NCBI RefSeq assembly: GCF_001267885.1
Contig: NZ_CP012382.1
Span: 1,785,001 to 1,849,000, forward strand
Length of the DNA stretch: 64,000 bases
Source: Streptomyces ambofaciens ATCC 23877
GTDB taxonomy: Bacteria > Actinomycetota > Actinomycetes > Streptomycetales > Streptomycetaceae
Reading direction: 5' to 3'
Shown here: piece by piece, positions 1-7,213 of the stretch
How positions within the stretch are numbered: position 1 is the stretch's first letter
Layout of the letters: every line of letters begins with the position of its first letter
Position numbers and translations under genes: made by a program
The notes under the pieces: generated by a model
Database searches by the model: none
Told to the model about the DNA's origin: nothing
The model's input: the letters and a program-made list of their open reading frames with translations, nothing else

Positions 1-924
1 GGGGCCGAGGGGCCGGGGCGGGACGCGGACGGCGCGCTGGACCTCGACCTGCTCGTCGTGCTCGACGCGCCGCAGCTCGACGTCGAGGCGGGCGCCCTGC
101 TGGCGGAGTCGCTGCCGGACGGAGCCCGGCTGGTGCTGGCGGGTGACCCGGCGGTGCTGGGCTCGGTGGGCCCCGGGCGGGTCTTCGCGGACCTGCTGGC
201 GGCGCAGATCTGCCCCCGCGTCGCCTCGCGGCGCCCGGACCCCGGCCCACTCGGCGAGCTGGTCTCCGGCATCGGGATCGGCGAGCTGGGCCAGGTGGAG
301 GCGCCCGGCAAGGAGGTCGTGATCGTGCCGGTGCGCGACGCCGGCGAGGCGGTCCACCGCACCGTCCAGCTCGTGGCCGACTCGGTGCCCCGCGCGATCG
401 GCGTTCCCGCCGAGGAGACCCAGGTGATCACACCGGGCCACGGCGGCGCGGCGGGCACCCGGGCGCTCAACACGGCACTGAAGCAGCGGCTGAACCCGGG
501 CCCCGGCCGCTTCGGCGGTTTCGACCCCGGCGACCGCGTCGCCTACTCCCCCGTGCCCGGCCGTACGCTGCCGGGCCGGGTGGTGCGGGCGGACGCCGAC
601 GGGCTGCACCTGTCCTGCGCCGGCGAGACCGTCGTCGTACCGAAGGAGCGGGTGGAGCAGTCCGTACGGCACGGATGGGCGCTCACCGCTCACCAGGCGA
701 TGGGCGGCCGGTGGCCGGCCGTGGTCGTGGTCCTGCCGGGAGACGCCGCGCAGGCCCTCAGCCGTCCCTGGGTCTACACGGCGTTCGGCCGGGCCGCCCG
801 TCATCTGTCCGTGGTGCACGGTGTGGAGCAGGCGCTGCCGCGGGCGGTCTCCGAGGTGGTCGCGAAGCCGCGCACGACCCGGCTGCCGGTACTGCTGGCG
901 CCGCAGGTCCCGGTGGCCGACTGA
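1..924 (+). CDS. RecD-like superfamily 1 DNA helicase, C-terminal part (5' end outside the window)
   Basis: The reading frame is open from base 1, so only the last 307 codons are seen. A hydrophobic strand ending in LLVVLDAPQLD (from about base 43) looks like a Walker B segment. Near the C-terminus, HGWALTAHQAMGGRWPAVVV (codons about 225-244) matches the motif V region of RecD/TraA-type helicases, and RPWVYTAFGRAARHLSVVHG matches motif VI with its arginine. The middle holds a small beta-rich insert like the SH3-like domain of RecD2 proteins. The Walker A segment should lie upstream. The likely role is ATP-driven DNA unwinding in the cytoplasm. The substrate cannot be told from this fragment. 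Confidence 0.75.
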   Translation, partial: GAEGPGRDADGALDLDLLVVLDAPQLDVEAGALLAESLPDGARLVLAGDPAVLGSVGPGRVFADLLAAQICPRVASRRPDPGPLGELVSGIGIGELGQVEAPGKEVVIVPVRDAGEAVHRTVQLVADSVPRAIGVPAEETQVITPGHGGAAGTRALNTALKQRLNPGPGRFGGFDPGDRVAYSPVPGRTLPGRVVRADADGLHLSCAGETVVVPKERVEQSVRHGWALTAHQAMGGRWPAVVVVLPGDAAQALSRPWVYTAFGRAARHLSVVHGVEQALPRAVSEVVAKPRTTRLPVLLAPQVPVAD

Positions 925-1076
925 GCGTCCGGGCGGATGCCCGGCCACCCCCCGGCCACTCCCCCGGCGCCTCACCGTCCCGAGCCGCCACCGGACGGCC
1001 CTTCGCCCGCCCTCCGTCGGCCACCGCCGGCGTGCCCGCCCACCCCCTAGCACCTCACCGAGGCCCGGACGAACGC

Positions 1077-1118
1077 GACGGCGGCGGCCACGGGGCTCTC
1101 CCCGCGACCGCCGCCGTC
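1077..1118. terminator. Bidirectional hairpin terminator
   Basis: An 11-bp stem, GACGGCGGCGG with CCGCCGCCGTC, encloses a second 5-bp stem (CGGGG/CCCCG) with a CTCT loop. It lies between the convergent helicase gene and the hypothetical gene at 1171-1944. There is no T tract, which is usual in Streptomyces. Confidence 0.6.
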
Positions 1119-1139
1119 ATGCCGTCATGCCGTCATGCC
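1113..1139. repeat. 9-bp tandem repeat, three copies
   Basis: GCCGTCATG occurs three times in a row immediately beside the hairpin in the 925-1170 intergenic space. No function is apparent. The rest of that space shows no gene. Confidence 0.8.
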
Positions 1140-1170
1140 GCCCGGCCTACCTCGTAGCGGCTCGCGCCGT

Positions 1171-1944
1171 TCAGCGGTCCGACTCCAGCCGCGCCGGTCC
1201 GCCGTCCCGGCCCCGGCGGTGCTCCAGGTCCTCGTCCGGGTCCAGATCCTCGTCCAGGTCGAGGTCCTCCTCCAGGTCCTCCAGGTCGGCGTCGCCGTCG
1301 GCGTCCTCCTCCTCGACGCCGTCGTCCATGTCGTCGTCGAACTCCTCGTCGAACACCGCGCTGACGTCGAAGCGGCAGACCACGTGCTGCGCGTCGACCT
1401 GTTCGAACGGGGCCTCCAGCCACTCGCCGGGGTCGGGGGTCTCCTCCGAGGCCGTCACCCAGAGCGTGGAGTCGCCTTCCTCCAGGCCGAACTCCTTGTG
1501 CCGGGAGGCGATCTCGTCCGGCTCGAACTCGCCGAACAGGAGACCGAGCGCCCCGTGCACCGTGCCCGAGGCCGCCACCCCCACGCCGTCGTCGTCCGCC
1601 GCCTCGATCCGCCGGGCCTGGGCCATCAGCCGCTGCGGCTCGGCCACCGCGTAGTCACGGCGGATCAGGACGCTCAGCGCGTTCGGCTCCTCGGGGCCCG
1701 TGTACGGCGGCATCGAGTCGTCCGCGTCGGGGATCTCGAAGGGAGTGACCTCGTCGTAACGGTCGTAGAGCAGTTCGTCGTACGCCTCCGCGGCCGCGGC
1801 CAGCTGGTTGAACGCGTCGTAGACGGCCGGGTCGTCCTCCCCCGACCGGCGTTCGACCGCGGCCAGGTGGCGGTCGAGCGCGGTCTTGACCGCCTCGGCG
1901 GCGGCGCGTACCTCGGCAGCGGTGGGCTGCGCAGCATCAGACAT
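1171..1944 (-). CDS. Conserved hypothetical protein with acidic C-terminal tail
   Basis: A 257-residue soluble protein. The start MSDAAQPTAAE is preferred because a -10-like TAGCGT lies 7 nt upstream, which suggests a leaderless transcript. The N-terminal half is Ala/Glu-rich and predicted helical. The middle mixes strands and helices, with phrases such as GALGLLFGEFEPDE and DSTLWVTASEE. The last 50 residues are dominated by Asp and Glu (EEDLDLDEDLDPDEDLE) before a short basic end. I recognise no catalytic motif, signal peptide or membrane segment. It is divergent from the small gene at 1992 across a 47-bp spacer that must hold both promoters. The function is unknown. Confidence 0.8.
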   Translation of the reverse strand: MSDAAQPTAAEVRAAAEAVKTALDRHLAAVERRSGEDDPAVYDAFNQLAAAAEAYDELLYDRYDEVTPFEIPDADDSMPPYTGPEEPNALSVLIRRDYAVAEPQRLMAQARRIEAADDDGVGVAASGTVHGALGLLFGEFEPDEIASRHKEFGLEEGDSTLWVTASEETPDPGEWLEAPFEQVDAQHVVCRFDVSAVFDEEFDDDMDDGVEEEDADGDADLEDLEEDLDLDEDLDPDEDLEHRRGRDGGPARLESDR

Positions 1945-1951
1945 AGTGCAG

Positions 1952-1957
1952 ACGCTA
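1952..1957 (-). promoter_or_regulatory. -10 element for a leaderless transcript
   Basis: Read on the minus strand, TAGCGT is followed by 7 nt and then the ATG at 1944. No Shine-Dalgarno is present. Confidence 0.45.
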
Positions 1958-1978
1958 TCCGTACCGGACCCCAACCCG

Positions 1979-1984
1979 CACAAT
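1979..1984 (+). promoter_or_regulatory. -10 element for a leaderless transcript
   Basis: CACAAT is followed by 7 nt and then the ATG at 1992. It is divergent from, and only 21 bp away from, the -10 element of the minus-strand gene. Confidence 0.45.
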
Positions 1985-1991
1985 AGATGCG

Positions 1992-2180
1992 ATGCCGGAA
2001 TACGAATTTGTCGACGTGTACGTCCCGCGCGGGGTCTCCCGCAAGGAGACGACGCGTCTGCTGACGGACCACGCCGAGTACGGACACTGGGAGCTCTACC
2101 GCCTGAGCCTGCTGCGCGACGGCAGCCGCCGGGTGCGGTTGCGGCGGCGGATCATCCGCCAGGTACGCGCCACCTGGTGA
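1992..2180 (+). CDS. Small DUF5703-type protein
   Basis: A 62-residue basic protein beginning MPEYEFVDVYVPRGVSRKE and ending in an Arg-rich strand (RRVRLRRRIIRQVRATW). It matches my memory of a small conserved actinobacterial family, DUF5703. There is no signal peptide or membrane helix. The ATG lacks a Shine-Dalgarno and sits 7 nt after a -10-like hexamer, so the transcript is probably leaderless. It is divergent from the acidic protein at 1171-1944 and convergent with chpC, from which a strong hairpin separates it. The function is unknown. Confidence 0.75.
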   Translation: MPEYEFVDVYVPRGVSRKETTRLLTDHAEYGHWELYRLSLLRDGSRRVRLRRRIIRQVRATW

Positions 2181-2198
2181 GGCCGGTGACCGAAACGG

Positions 2199-2226
2199 AG
2201 CGGGCCCCGCTGGTGCGGGGCCCGCT
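2199..2226. terminator. Bidirectional terminator between the DUF5703-type gene and chpC
   Basis: A perfect 12-bp stem, AGCGGGCCCCGC with GCGGGGCCCGCT, and a TGGT loop. It lies between two convergent genes and serves both. Confidence 0.75.
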
Positions 2227-2251
2227 TCACGTGCCGCTCCTCCTGCCCGCG

Positions 2252-3013
2252 TCACGCCGAGGCGCGCGCCTTGCGATAGAGCACCGTGCCCGCGAGCAGC
2301 GCACCCGCACCGACCGGGAGGGCGAGGCCCAGGGGCAGGTCGCTGCCGGTCTCGGCGAGCCGCGCGTCACCCCGGGGCTGGGCGACGCTCTGGGCGCCCG
2401 GCTGGTTGCCGTCGGAGGAACCGCCCGGCGTCTCGCCGTCCGTTCCGGGCGGGGTGCCCGGTGTACCGGGGTCGCCGGGATTGCCGGGGTCACCGGGGTC
2501 ACCGGGGTCACCCGGCCCTCCGGGGGGCGTCTCGTGGCCGCCGCCGGGCGGCGTCGAGTGATCCCCGCCACCCCCGTTGCGGCAGTCGTTGCCGGTGGTC
2601 GGGTTGAGGACGCCGACGACGTCGACGCTGTTGCCGCAGACGTTCACCGGCACGTGCACCGGCGCCTCGACGTGGTTGCCGGAGCCGACGCCGGGTGAGT
2701 CGGTGGCGTGCCCGCCCGCGTGCGAACCGCCCCGGTCCCCGGAGTCGCCGTACCCGCCGGACGGACCGCCGCCCTGGTTGGCGCACGAGTTGCCCATCGC
2801 CGGGTTGAGGACGCCGACGACGTCGACCGTGTTGCCGCAGACGTTCACCGGCACGTGCACCGGCGCCTGCACCGTGTTGCCGGAGAGCACGCCGGGCGAC
2901 CCCGAACTCGATCCGTGCGCGCCCGAGTCCGCGTGGGCGGTGCCGCCCGCGGCGGCGATCACGCCGGTGGCCGCCGCCATCGTCATCAGGCCCTTGCGGG
3001 TGACCTGTCGCAT
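2252..3013 (-). CDS. chpC: Long chaplin with sortase sorting signal (ChpC-like)
   Basis: A 253-residue secreted surface protein. The signal peptide runs to about ...GGTAHA (residue 28). Two chaplin domains follow. Each contains HVPVNVCGN, then VDVVGVLNP and a second Cys (CANQ and CRNG), which form one disulfide per domain in this family. A Pro/Gly spacer with GDPGDPGDPG-like runs (about residues 160-210) leads to LAETG at about 219, then a hydrophobic stretch and the positively charged end YRKARASA: a classical sortase signal. Long chaplins are covalently attached to the wall and help display the short chaplins that assemble into the amyloid-like coat of aerial hyphae and spores. chpH lies just upstream on the same strand. 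The 5' flank carries an unusual 16-bp iterated array. Confidence 0.95.
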   Translation of the reverse strand: MRQVTRKGLMTMAAATGVIAAAGGTAHADSGAHGSSSGSPGVLSGNTVQAPVHVPVNVCGNTVDVVGVLNPAMGNSCANQGGGPSGGYGDSGDRGGSHAGGHATDSPGVGSGNHVEAPVHVPVNVCGNSVDVVGVLNPTTGNDCRNGGGGDHSTPPGGGHETPPGGPGDPGDPGDPGNPGDPGTPGTPPGTDGETPGGSSDGNQPGAQSVAQPRGDARLAETGSDLPLGLALPVGAGALLAGTVLYRKARASA

Positions 3014-3034
3014 TTCCTGAATCCCTGCCTTGCC

Positions 3035-3130
3035 CTAGTCCCGTGGTACGAGAAGTCTCGTGAAACGGAAGTCCAGTGAAGCGGAAGTCCCGTCGTGCAG
3101 AAGTCCCGTGCCGCAGAAGTTCCGTAGCCC
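3035..3130 (-). repeat. Six tandem 16-bp units in the chpC upstream region
   Basis: Units start at 3035, 3051, 3067, 3083, 3099 and 3115. Every unit is exactly 16 bp and is built on (A/G)GAAGTCCCGTG (plus-strand reading), or CACGGGACTTC in the direction of chpC transcription. The most diverged unit is the first. The array ends about 20 bp before the chpC start codon, so it lies in the leader or the promoter. Sixteen is not a multiple of three, so this is not a coding repeat. Confidence 0.85.
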
Positions 3131-3192
3131 GAGAATGCCGGGAATTCCGACGGTGCCGTCGCTCCCACGCCCATGAAGGCCGCAAAGGCCGT

Positions 3193-3227
3193 CGGCCCCG
3201 GAGCGCGTGGCGCGCACTCCGGGGCCG
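3193..3227 (-). terminator. Terminator after chpH
   Basis: An 11-bp stem, CGGCCCCGGAG with CTCCGGGGCCG, with a second short CGCG/CGCG pairing inside. It lies 35 bp past the chpH stop codon. It would separate chpH transcription from chpC. Confidence 0.7.
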
Positions 3228-3261
3228 GCGGACTCAGACCCTCATGGGGTGAGGCACAACG

Positions 3262-3495
3262 TCACTTGTTGATGCAGACGTTGCCGAAGGCGGGGTTCAG
3301 CAGACCGATCACGGAGATCGTGTTGCCGCAGACGTTCACCGGCACGTGAACGGGCACCTGAACGACGTTGCCGGAGAGGACACCGGGCGAGTGCACAGCG
3401 GCACCCTGAGCACCGGAGTCGGCGACGGCCATGCCGGCGCCCGCGAGAACCAGACCACCGGTGGCAGCCGCGGCGGCGACGACCTTCTTGAACAT
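3262..3495 (-). CDS. chpH: Short chaplin ChpH
   Basis: A 77-residue secreted chaplin. The signal peptide MFKKVVAAAAATGGLVLAG ends at about ...GMAVA. The mature part is one chaplin domain with HVPVNVCGNTISVIGLLNP and a second Cys in NVCINK, giving the family's single disulfide. Short chaplins are secreted, self-assemble into amphipathic fibrils at the air-water interface, lower surface tension and coat aerial hyphae. GGAGG lies close upstream of the ATG, consistent with strong translation. The tandem arrangement with the long chaplin gene, separated by a terminator, matches the chpH-chpC arrangement known in streptomycetes. Confidence 0.97.
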   Translation of the reverse strand: MFKKVVAAAAATGGLVLAGAGMAVADSGAQGAAVHSPGVLSGNVVQVPVHVPVNVCGNTISVIGLLNPAFGNVCINK

Positions 3496-3651
3496 TATTC
3501 CTCCTAGTTGGCAAAGCGATCCAGGTTGCTGATCGCATCACTTGTAACGAGGAGGGAGTAATGAGGCTACGAGCTTATGAGCGCATTCACCCGTCCCGGG
3601 CGCCTCCCGCACACGCGAGCGAATAGCACCGTGTGCGGAAATCGCGTTTCT

Positions 3652-3730
3652 TCGGGCGCTTCGGGACGCGTCGAATCCTCGGGCGGTTCAGGACGCGTCG
3701 AATCTCGGGCGGTTCAGGACGCGTCGATGA
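3652..3730 (-). repeat. 26-bp tandem repeat, three copies, spanning the M20 peptidase stop codon
   Basis: Copies lie at 3652-3678, 3679-3704 and 3705-3730. The copy at 3705-3730 contains the last codons and TGA of the peptidase gene. The other two repeat the same tail (CGACGCGTCCTGAACCGCCC on the minus strand) beyond the stop. The most distal copy has lost the TGA (CGTCCCGAAG). Confidence 0.85.
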
Positions 3731-5039
3731 AACGGTCGAGCACCCGCACGCCGAACCGCAGTCCCTCCACCGGCACCCGCTCGTCCACACCGTGGAACAT
3801 GCCCGCGAAGTCCAGCTCCGGCGGCAGCTTGAGCGGCGCGAAGCCGAAGCCCCGGATACCGAGGTCGTCGAAGGACTTCGCGTCCGTGCCGCCGGAGAGC
3901 ATGTACGGGATCGCCTTCGCGGCCGGGTCCTCGGCCACCAGCGCGGACTGCATCGCGTCGACCAGCGCACCGTCGAACGTGGTCTCGACGGCCTTGTCGG
4001 CGTGCACGTCCTCGCGCCGCACCTTGGGGCCGAGGATCCGGTCGAGGTCGGCGAGGAACTCCTCCTCGTGGCCGGGCAGGAACCGGCCGTCGACGTGCGC
4101 GGTGGCCTCGCCGGGAATGACGTTGACCTTGTAACCCGCGCCCAGCTGGGTCGGGTTGGCGGTGTTGCTCAGGGTCGCGCCGATGAGCTTGGCGATGCCG
4201 CCGAGCTTGGCGAGGGTTCCCTCCATGTTCTCCGGGTCCAGCTCGGTGCCGAGCGCGTCGCCCAGTTCGTCGAGGAAGGCCCGGGTGGTCTTGGTGACCC
4301 GGATGGGGAAGGTGTGGCGGCCGAGGCGTGCGACGGCCTCCGACAGCTCGGTGATGGCGTTGTCGCGGTGGATCATCGACCCGTGCCCGGCGGTGCCGGC
4401 CACGGTCAGCTTCATCCAGTGCATGCCCTTCTCGGCCGTCTGGATCAGATAGAGGCGGCGCTGCTCGCTCACGGTGAAGGAGAAGCCGCCCACCTCGCTG
4501 ATCGCCTCGGTGACGCCTTCGAAGAGGCCGGGGTGCTTGTCGACGAGGTGACGGGCGCCGTACGTCCCGCCGGCCTCCTCGTCCGCGAGGAACGCCAGGA
4601 CGATGTCGCGCGGCGGCCTGCGCCCGCTGCGCAGCCGGTCGCGGACGACCGCGAGGGTCATCGCGTCCATGTCCTTCATGTCGACCGCGCCGCGGCCCCA
4701 GACGCACCCGTCCGCGATCTCGCCGGAGAAGGGGTGGTGGGTCCAGTCGTCCGCGTTGGCCGGGACGACGTCGGTGTGGCCGTGGATGAGCAGCGCGGGC
4801 CTGGACGGGTCCTCGCCCTCGATCCGGGCCACCGTGGACGCGCGTCCGGGGTGGGACTCGAAGATCTGCGGTTCGAGTCCCACCTCGGCGAGCTTCTCGG
4901 CGACCCATTCGGCCGCCTTGCGCTCGCCCGGACCCGAGTGGTCCCCGTAGTTGCTGGTGTCGATCCGGATCAGCTCGCGGCAGAGGTCGACGACCTCGTC
5001 CTCGCCGGTGACGCTCCTGGCCGTGCCCGAGTCGCTCAC
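3714..5039 (-). CDS. M20/M25/M40-family metallopeptidase or amidohydrolase
   Basis: A 441-residue cytoplasmic di-zinc hydrolase of the ArgE/DapE/CPDP superfamily. Visible motifs are LLIHGHTDVVPAN (first metal His and nearby Asp, about residues 87-99), the bridging Asp region GRGAVDMKDMDA, the Glu-Glu pair LAFLADEEAGG, and the C-terminal GGTDAKSF that precedes the last ligand region. The lid domain sits between, about residues 190-310. Members hydrolyse peptides, acyl-amino acids or carboxypeptidase-type substrates; the specificity cannot be read here. The start MSDSGTARS is chosen because the family-type N-terminus EVVDLCRELIRIDTSN follows directly. The 3' end lies in a triplicated 26-bp repeat. 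Confidence 0.85.
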   Translation of the reverse strand: MSDSGTARSVTGEDEVVDLCRELIRIDTSNYGDHSGPGERKAAEWVAEKLAEVGLEPQIFESHPGRASTVARIEGEDPSRPALLIHGHTDVVPANADDWTHHPFSGEIADGCVWGRGAVDMKDMDAMTLAVVRDRLRSGRRPPRDIVLAFLADEEAGGTYGARHLVDKHPGLFEGVTEAISEVGGFSFTVSEQRRLYLIQTAEKGMHWMKLTVAGTAGHGSMIHRDNAITELSEAVARLGRHTFPIRVTKTTRAFLDELGDALGTELDPENMEGTLAKLGGIAKLIGATLSNTANPTQLGAGYKVNVIPGEATAHVDGRFLPGHEEEFLADLDRILGPKVRREDVHADKAVETTFDGALVDAMQSALVAEDPAAKAIPYMLSGGTDAKSFDDLGIRGFGFAPLKLPPELDFAGMFHGVDERVPVEGLRFGVRVLDRFIDAS

Positions 5040-5212
5040 GTGGTTCCTCCCGCTGTCACTGCTGGTGTCCCTGCTGGTTTCCCTGCCGGTGGGTCTCCCT
5101 CATCCTCCTCCCTGGACCGCCCGGGCCCAAGGAGGGGGTGATCGGCCACCCCGGAAAGCCTGGTAATGTTTACGTCGTCGCCAAGGGCAAGACCCCGCGC
5201 GACAGACACCTT

Positions 5213-5300
5213 GTCCGGGTGGCGGAATGGCAGACGCGCTAGCTTGAGGTGCTAGTGCCCTTTATCGGGCGTGGGGGTTCAAGTCCCCCCTCGGACACCA
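5213..5300 (+). tRNA. tRNA-Leu (anticodon GAG)
   Basis: 88 nt including the encoded CCA end. The acceptor arm GTCCGGG pairs with CTCGGAC. The anticodon stem CTAGC/GCTAG carries the loop TTGAGGT with anticodon GAG. A long variable arm (TGCCCTTTATCGGGCG region) is typical of Leu tRNAs. The T arm is GGGGG-TTCAAGT-CCCCC. It reads CTC Leu codons. Confidence 0.97.
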
Positions 5301-5302
5301 CT

Positions 5303-5329
5303 GAAGACCCCTGTTCACCAGGGGTCTTC
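5303..5329 (+). terminator. Terminator after tRNA-Leu
   Basis: A perfect 11-bp stem, GAAGACCCCTG with CAGGGGTCTTC, and loop TTCAC, starting 3 nt after the tRNA CCA end. Confidence 0.85.
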
Positions 5330-5357
5330 TGCTGTTCGGTCTCCGGCCGCGACCGGG

Positions 5358-5363
5358 CACAAT
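5358..5363 (+). promoter_or_regulatory. -10 element for a leaderless transcript
   Basis: CACAAT is followed by 7 nt and then the ATG at 5371, with no Shine-Dalgarno. This supports 5371 over the earlier in-frame ATG at 5362, which overlaps the hexamer. Confidence 0.4.
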
Positions 5364-5370
5364 GGCCGCC

Positions 5371-5745
5371 ATGACCACCCCTTCCTGCCCGTGCGGGCTG
5401 TCCGGTCCGTACGAGAAGTGCTGCGGCCGCTTCCACTCGGGCGCCGCCTCCGCGCCGACCGCCGAGGCCCTGATGCGCTCGCGCTACAGCGCCTTCGTCC
5501 GACTGGACGCGGGCTACCTGCTGCGGACGTGGCATCCGCGGACACGGCCGGAGCGGCTCGACCTCGACCCGGGCACGCGGTGGACCGGACTGGAGATCCT
5601 CGGCTCGACCGACGGGTCCGCCTTCCACACCACCGGCACCGTGACCTTCCGCGCCTCCTACCGCGGCGGCTCACTGCACGAGCGGAGCCGGTTCGAGCGC
5701 GTCGACGGGGCGTGGGCGTACGTCGACGGCGCGTTCCTGGCGTAG
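5371..5745 (+). CDS. YchJ/UPF0225-family protein with SEC-C metal-binding motif
   Basis: A 124-residue protein. The N-terminal CPCGLSGPYEKCCGRFH is the SEC-C zinc-binding motif (CPCG...CC..H). It is followed by ALMRSRYSAFVRLDAGYLLRTWH and the conserved ending with HERSRFERVDGAWAYVDG, a SnoaL/NTF2-like fold typical of YchJ proteins. The family is widespread and its biochemical role is not settled. The start at 5371 is preferred as leaderless; an in-frame ATG at 5362 would add three residues. The gene lies between tRNA-Leu and the convergent gluconate repressor gene. Confidence 0.85.
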   Translation: MTTPSCPCGLSGPYEKCCGRFHSGAASAPTAEALMRSRYSAFVRLDAGYLLRTWHPRTRPERLDLDPGTRWTGLEILGSTDGSAFHTTGTVTFRASYRGGSLHERSRFERVDGAWAYVDGAFLA

Positions 5746-5761
5746 CTCCGCCCGGCAGGCT

Positions 5762-6463
5762 TCACGGCGCCAGGATGTCCAGCTCCTGGAGCGCCCCCAC
5801 CGTGATCTCCCGGGTCAGCCGCTCCGCACGCTCCGCGTCCCGGGCGCGCACCGCCTCGGCGACCTGGACGTGCAGGGTGACGGCGGCCGGGTCGGGGTCC
5901 TCGAACATCACGTCGTGGTGGGTGCGGCCCGCCAGGACCTCGGCGACGACGCCGCCGAGACGGGCGAACATCTCGTTGCCGGAGGCGGTCAGGATGACGC
6001 GGTGGAAGGCCACGTCGTGGAAGAGGTACTGCTCCAGCCGGTGGCCGCTCGAGTTGGCGACCATGCCGAGCGCGCACTCGGTCAGCTCGGCGCACTGCTC
6101 GGGCGTGGCCAGGCGGGCCGCGAGTCCCGCCGCCACCGGTTCGACCGCCGAGCGCAGCACGGTCAGGGAGCGCAGCTGCCGCGGGCGCTCGGAGCCGGCC
6201 AGGCGCCAGCGGATGACCTGCGGGTCGTAGACGTTCCACTCGCATTCCGGCAGGACGGTCACGCCCACGCGGCGGCGCGACTCCACGAGGTGCATGGACT
6301 CCAGCACCCGGACCGCCTCGCGCATCACCGAGCGCGACACCTCGAAACGCTGGGCCAGCTCGTCGGTGCGCAGAACGCTGCCCGCAGGGTATTCGCCCGC
6401 TGTGATCGCGGGGCCGAGGGTGTCCAGTACGCGGCCGTGCAGCCCCCGGCCCGGTGTGCTCAT
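5762..6463 (-). CDS. gntR: GntR/FCD-family repressor, probably of the gluconate genes
   Basis: A 233-residue DNA-binding regulator. The N-terminal winged helix contains LRTDELAQRFEVSRSVMREA and VLESMHLVESRRRVGVTV. The FCD effector domain (about residues 85-220) has helices with the metal-binding His pattern, including YLFHDVAFHRVILTASGN. The gene is divergent from gluconokinase and the GntP permease, so control of gluconate uptake by a gluconate-type ligand is the natural reading. This is the known arrangement in Streptomyces. TACGCT lies 6 nt before the ATG with no Shine-Dalgarno, so the transcript is probably leaderless. A palindrome at 6504-6515 is the best operator candidate. Confidence 0.88.
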   Translation of the reverse strand: MSTPGRGLHGRVLDTLGPAITAGEYPAGSVLRTDELAQRFEVSRSVMREAVRVLESMHLVESRRRVGVTVLPECEWNVYDPQVIRWRLAGSERPRQLRSLTVLRSAVEPVAAGLAARLATPEQCAELTECALGMVANSSGHRLEQYLFHDVAFHRVILTASGNEMFARLGGVVAEVLAGRTHHDVMFEDPDPAAVTLHVQVAEAVRARDAERAERLTREITVGALQELDILAP

Positions 6464-6469
6464 GCACTC

Positions 6470-6475
6470 AGCGTA
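6470..6475 (-). promoter_or_regulatory. -10 element for a leaderless gntR transcript
   Basis: On the minus strand TACGCT is followed by GAGTGC and then the ATG at 6463. It is about 30 bp from the candidate GntR operator, so autoregulation is plausible. Confidence 0.4.
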
Positions 6476-6503
6476 CGGGTCGGATCACGGGAACAAAAAG
6501 TCA

Positions 6504-6515
6504 GACTTATATGTC
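6504..6515. promoter_or_regulatory. Candidate GntR operator
   Basis: GACTTATATGTC is a 12-bp palindrome with one mismatched pair. It is embedded in a short AT-rich island inside otherwise GC-rich DNA, in the gntR-gluconokinase divergent spacer. Its size and central TATA fit FCD-type GntR sites. Confidence 0.5.
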
Positions 6516-6555
6516 ACACGCTCTTGAATTTGTCGTACCTAATGGGTTTCAGTTG

Positions 6556-6576
6556 CGTCGACATCACGTGTCGACG
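6556..6576. promoter_or_regulatory. Inverted repeat in the gluconokinase leader
   Basis: CGTCGACA and TGTCGACG are perfect 8-bp arms separated by TCACG. The repeat lies 24 nt before the gluconokinase ATG. It could be a second operator or an RNA hairpin in the 5' leader. Confidence 0.45.
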
Positions 6577-6600
6577 AAGACAGCAGACAGCGAGAGTGCG

Positions 6601-7128
6601 ATGCAGCGACTGCACACCCCCCATGTCGTCGTGGTCATGGGCGTAGCGGGTACCGGGAAGACCACCATCGGCCCCCTGCTCGCGGCCCGGCTCGGCGTTC
6701 CCTACGCCGAGGGCGACGACTTCCATCCGCCGGCCAACATCGCCAAGATGACGGCCGGCACCCCGCTCACCGACGAGGACCGGTGGCCCTGGCTGGACGC
6801 CATCGGCGGCTGGGCGCACGGGCGGGCGGGGCTCGGTGGGGTGGTGAGCAGTTCGGCGCTGAAGCGGTCCTACCGCGACCGGTTGCGGGCCGCCGCTCCC
6901 GGTGTCGTCTTCGTCCACCTCACGGGCAGCCGGGAGCTGATCGAGGACCGGATGTCGCACCGGCAGGGGCACTTCATGCCGACGGCCCTGCTCGACTCCC
7001 AGTTCGCCACGCTCCAGCCGCTGGAGCCGGACGAGGCGGGGGTCGCGGTGGACGTCGCCGGCTCCCCCGAGGAGATCACCGAACGGGCGGCGACCGCCCT
7101 GACGGACCTTCCCGAGCCGGTCCAGTAA
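6601..7128 (+). CDS. gntK: Gluconokinase
   Basis: A 175-residue P-loop kinase that converts gluconate to 6-phosphogluconate for the pentose-phosphate pathway. Walker A is VVVMGVAGTGKTT (residues about 9-21). Then come the substrate-region signature EGDDFHPPANIAKMTAGTPL, DEDRWPWLDAIGGW, the arginine-rich lid SSALKRSYRDRLR, and the family ending SRQGHFMPTALLDSQFATLQ-like segment. The ATG at 6601 gives the usual length; a longer open frame upstream runs through the operator region and is not credible. The GntP permease gene follows 85 bp downstream, probably in the same operon. Confidence 0.93.
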   Translation: MQRLHTPHVVVVMGVAGTGKTTIGPLLAARLGVPYAEGDDFHPPANIAKMTAGTPLTDEDRWPWLDAIGGWAHGRAGLGGVVSSSALKRSYRDRLRAAAPGVVFVHLTGSRELIEDRMSHRQGHFMPTALLDSQFATLQPLEPDEAGVAVDVAGSPEEITERAATALTDLPEPVQ

Positions 7129-7213
7129 CCCCCACCCCTGTGCGGGGTCGTGCCGCCACCGGCGGGCCCGGCCCCTCAGTCCCCCGAACCCCCATCACCG
7201 CAAGGGAACCACC

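Noticed and set aside
3131..3150. GGAATTCC palindrome before the chpC array considered as a sigma-R type promoter
   Set aside because: A GGAAT -35 is present but no GTT at the required spacing is found on the minus strand.
3633..5141. Long open frame on the plus strand opposite the M20 peptidase
   Set aside because: It is a high-GC shadow frame. The minus strand carries complete M20 motifs and the third-position G/C bias.
5213..5300. tRNA-Leu as a possible integration site for a mobile element
   Set aside because: No integrase, excisionase or duplicated tRNA 3' end is seen within the flanking genes, which are ordinary chromosomal genes.
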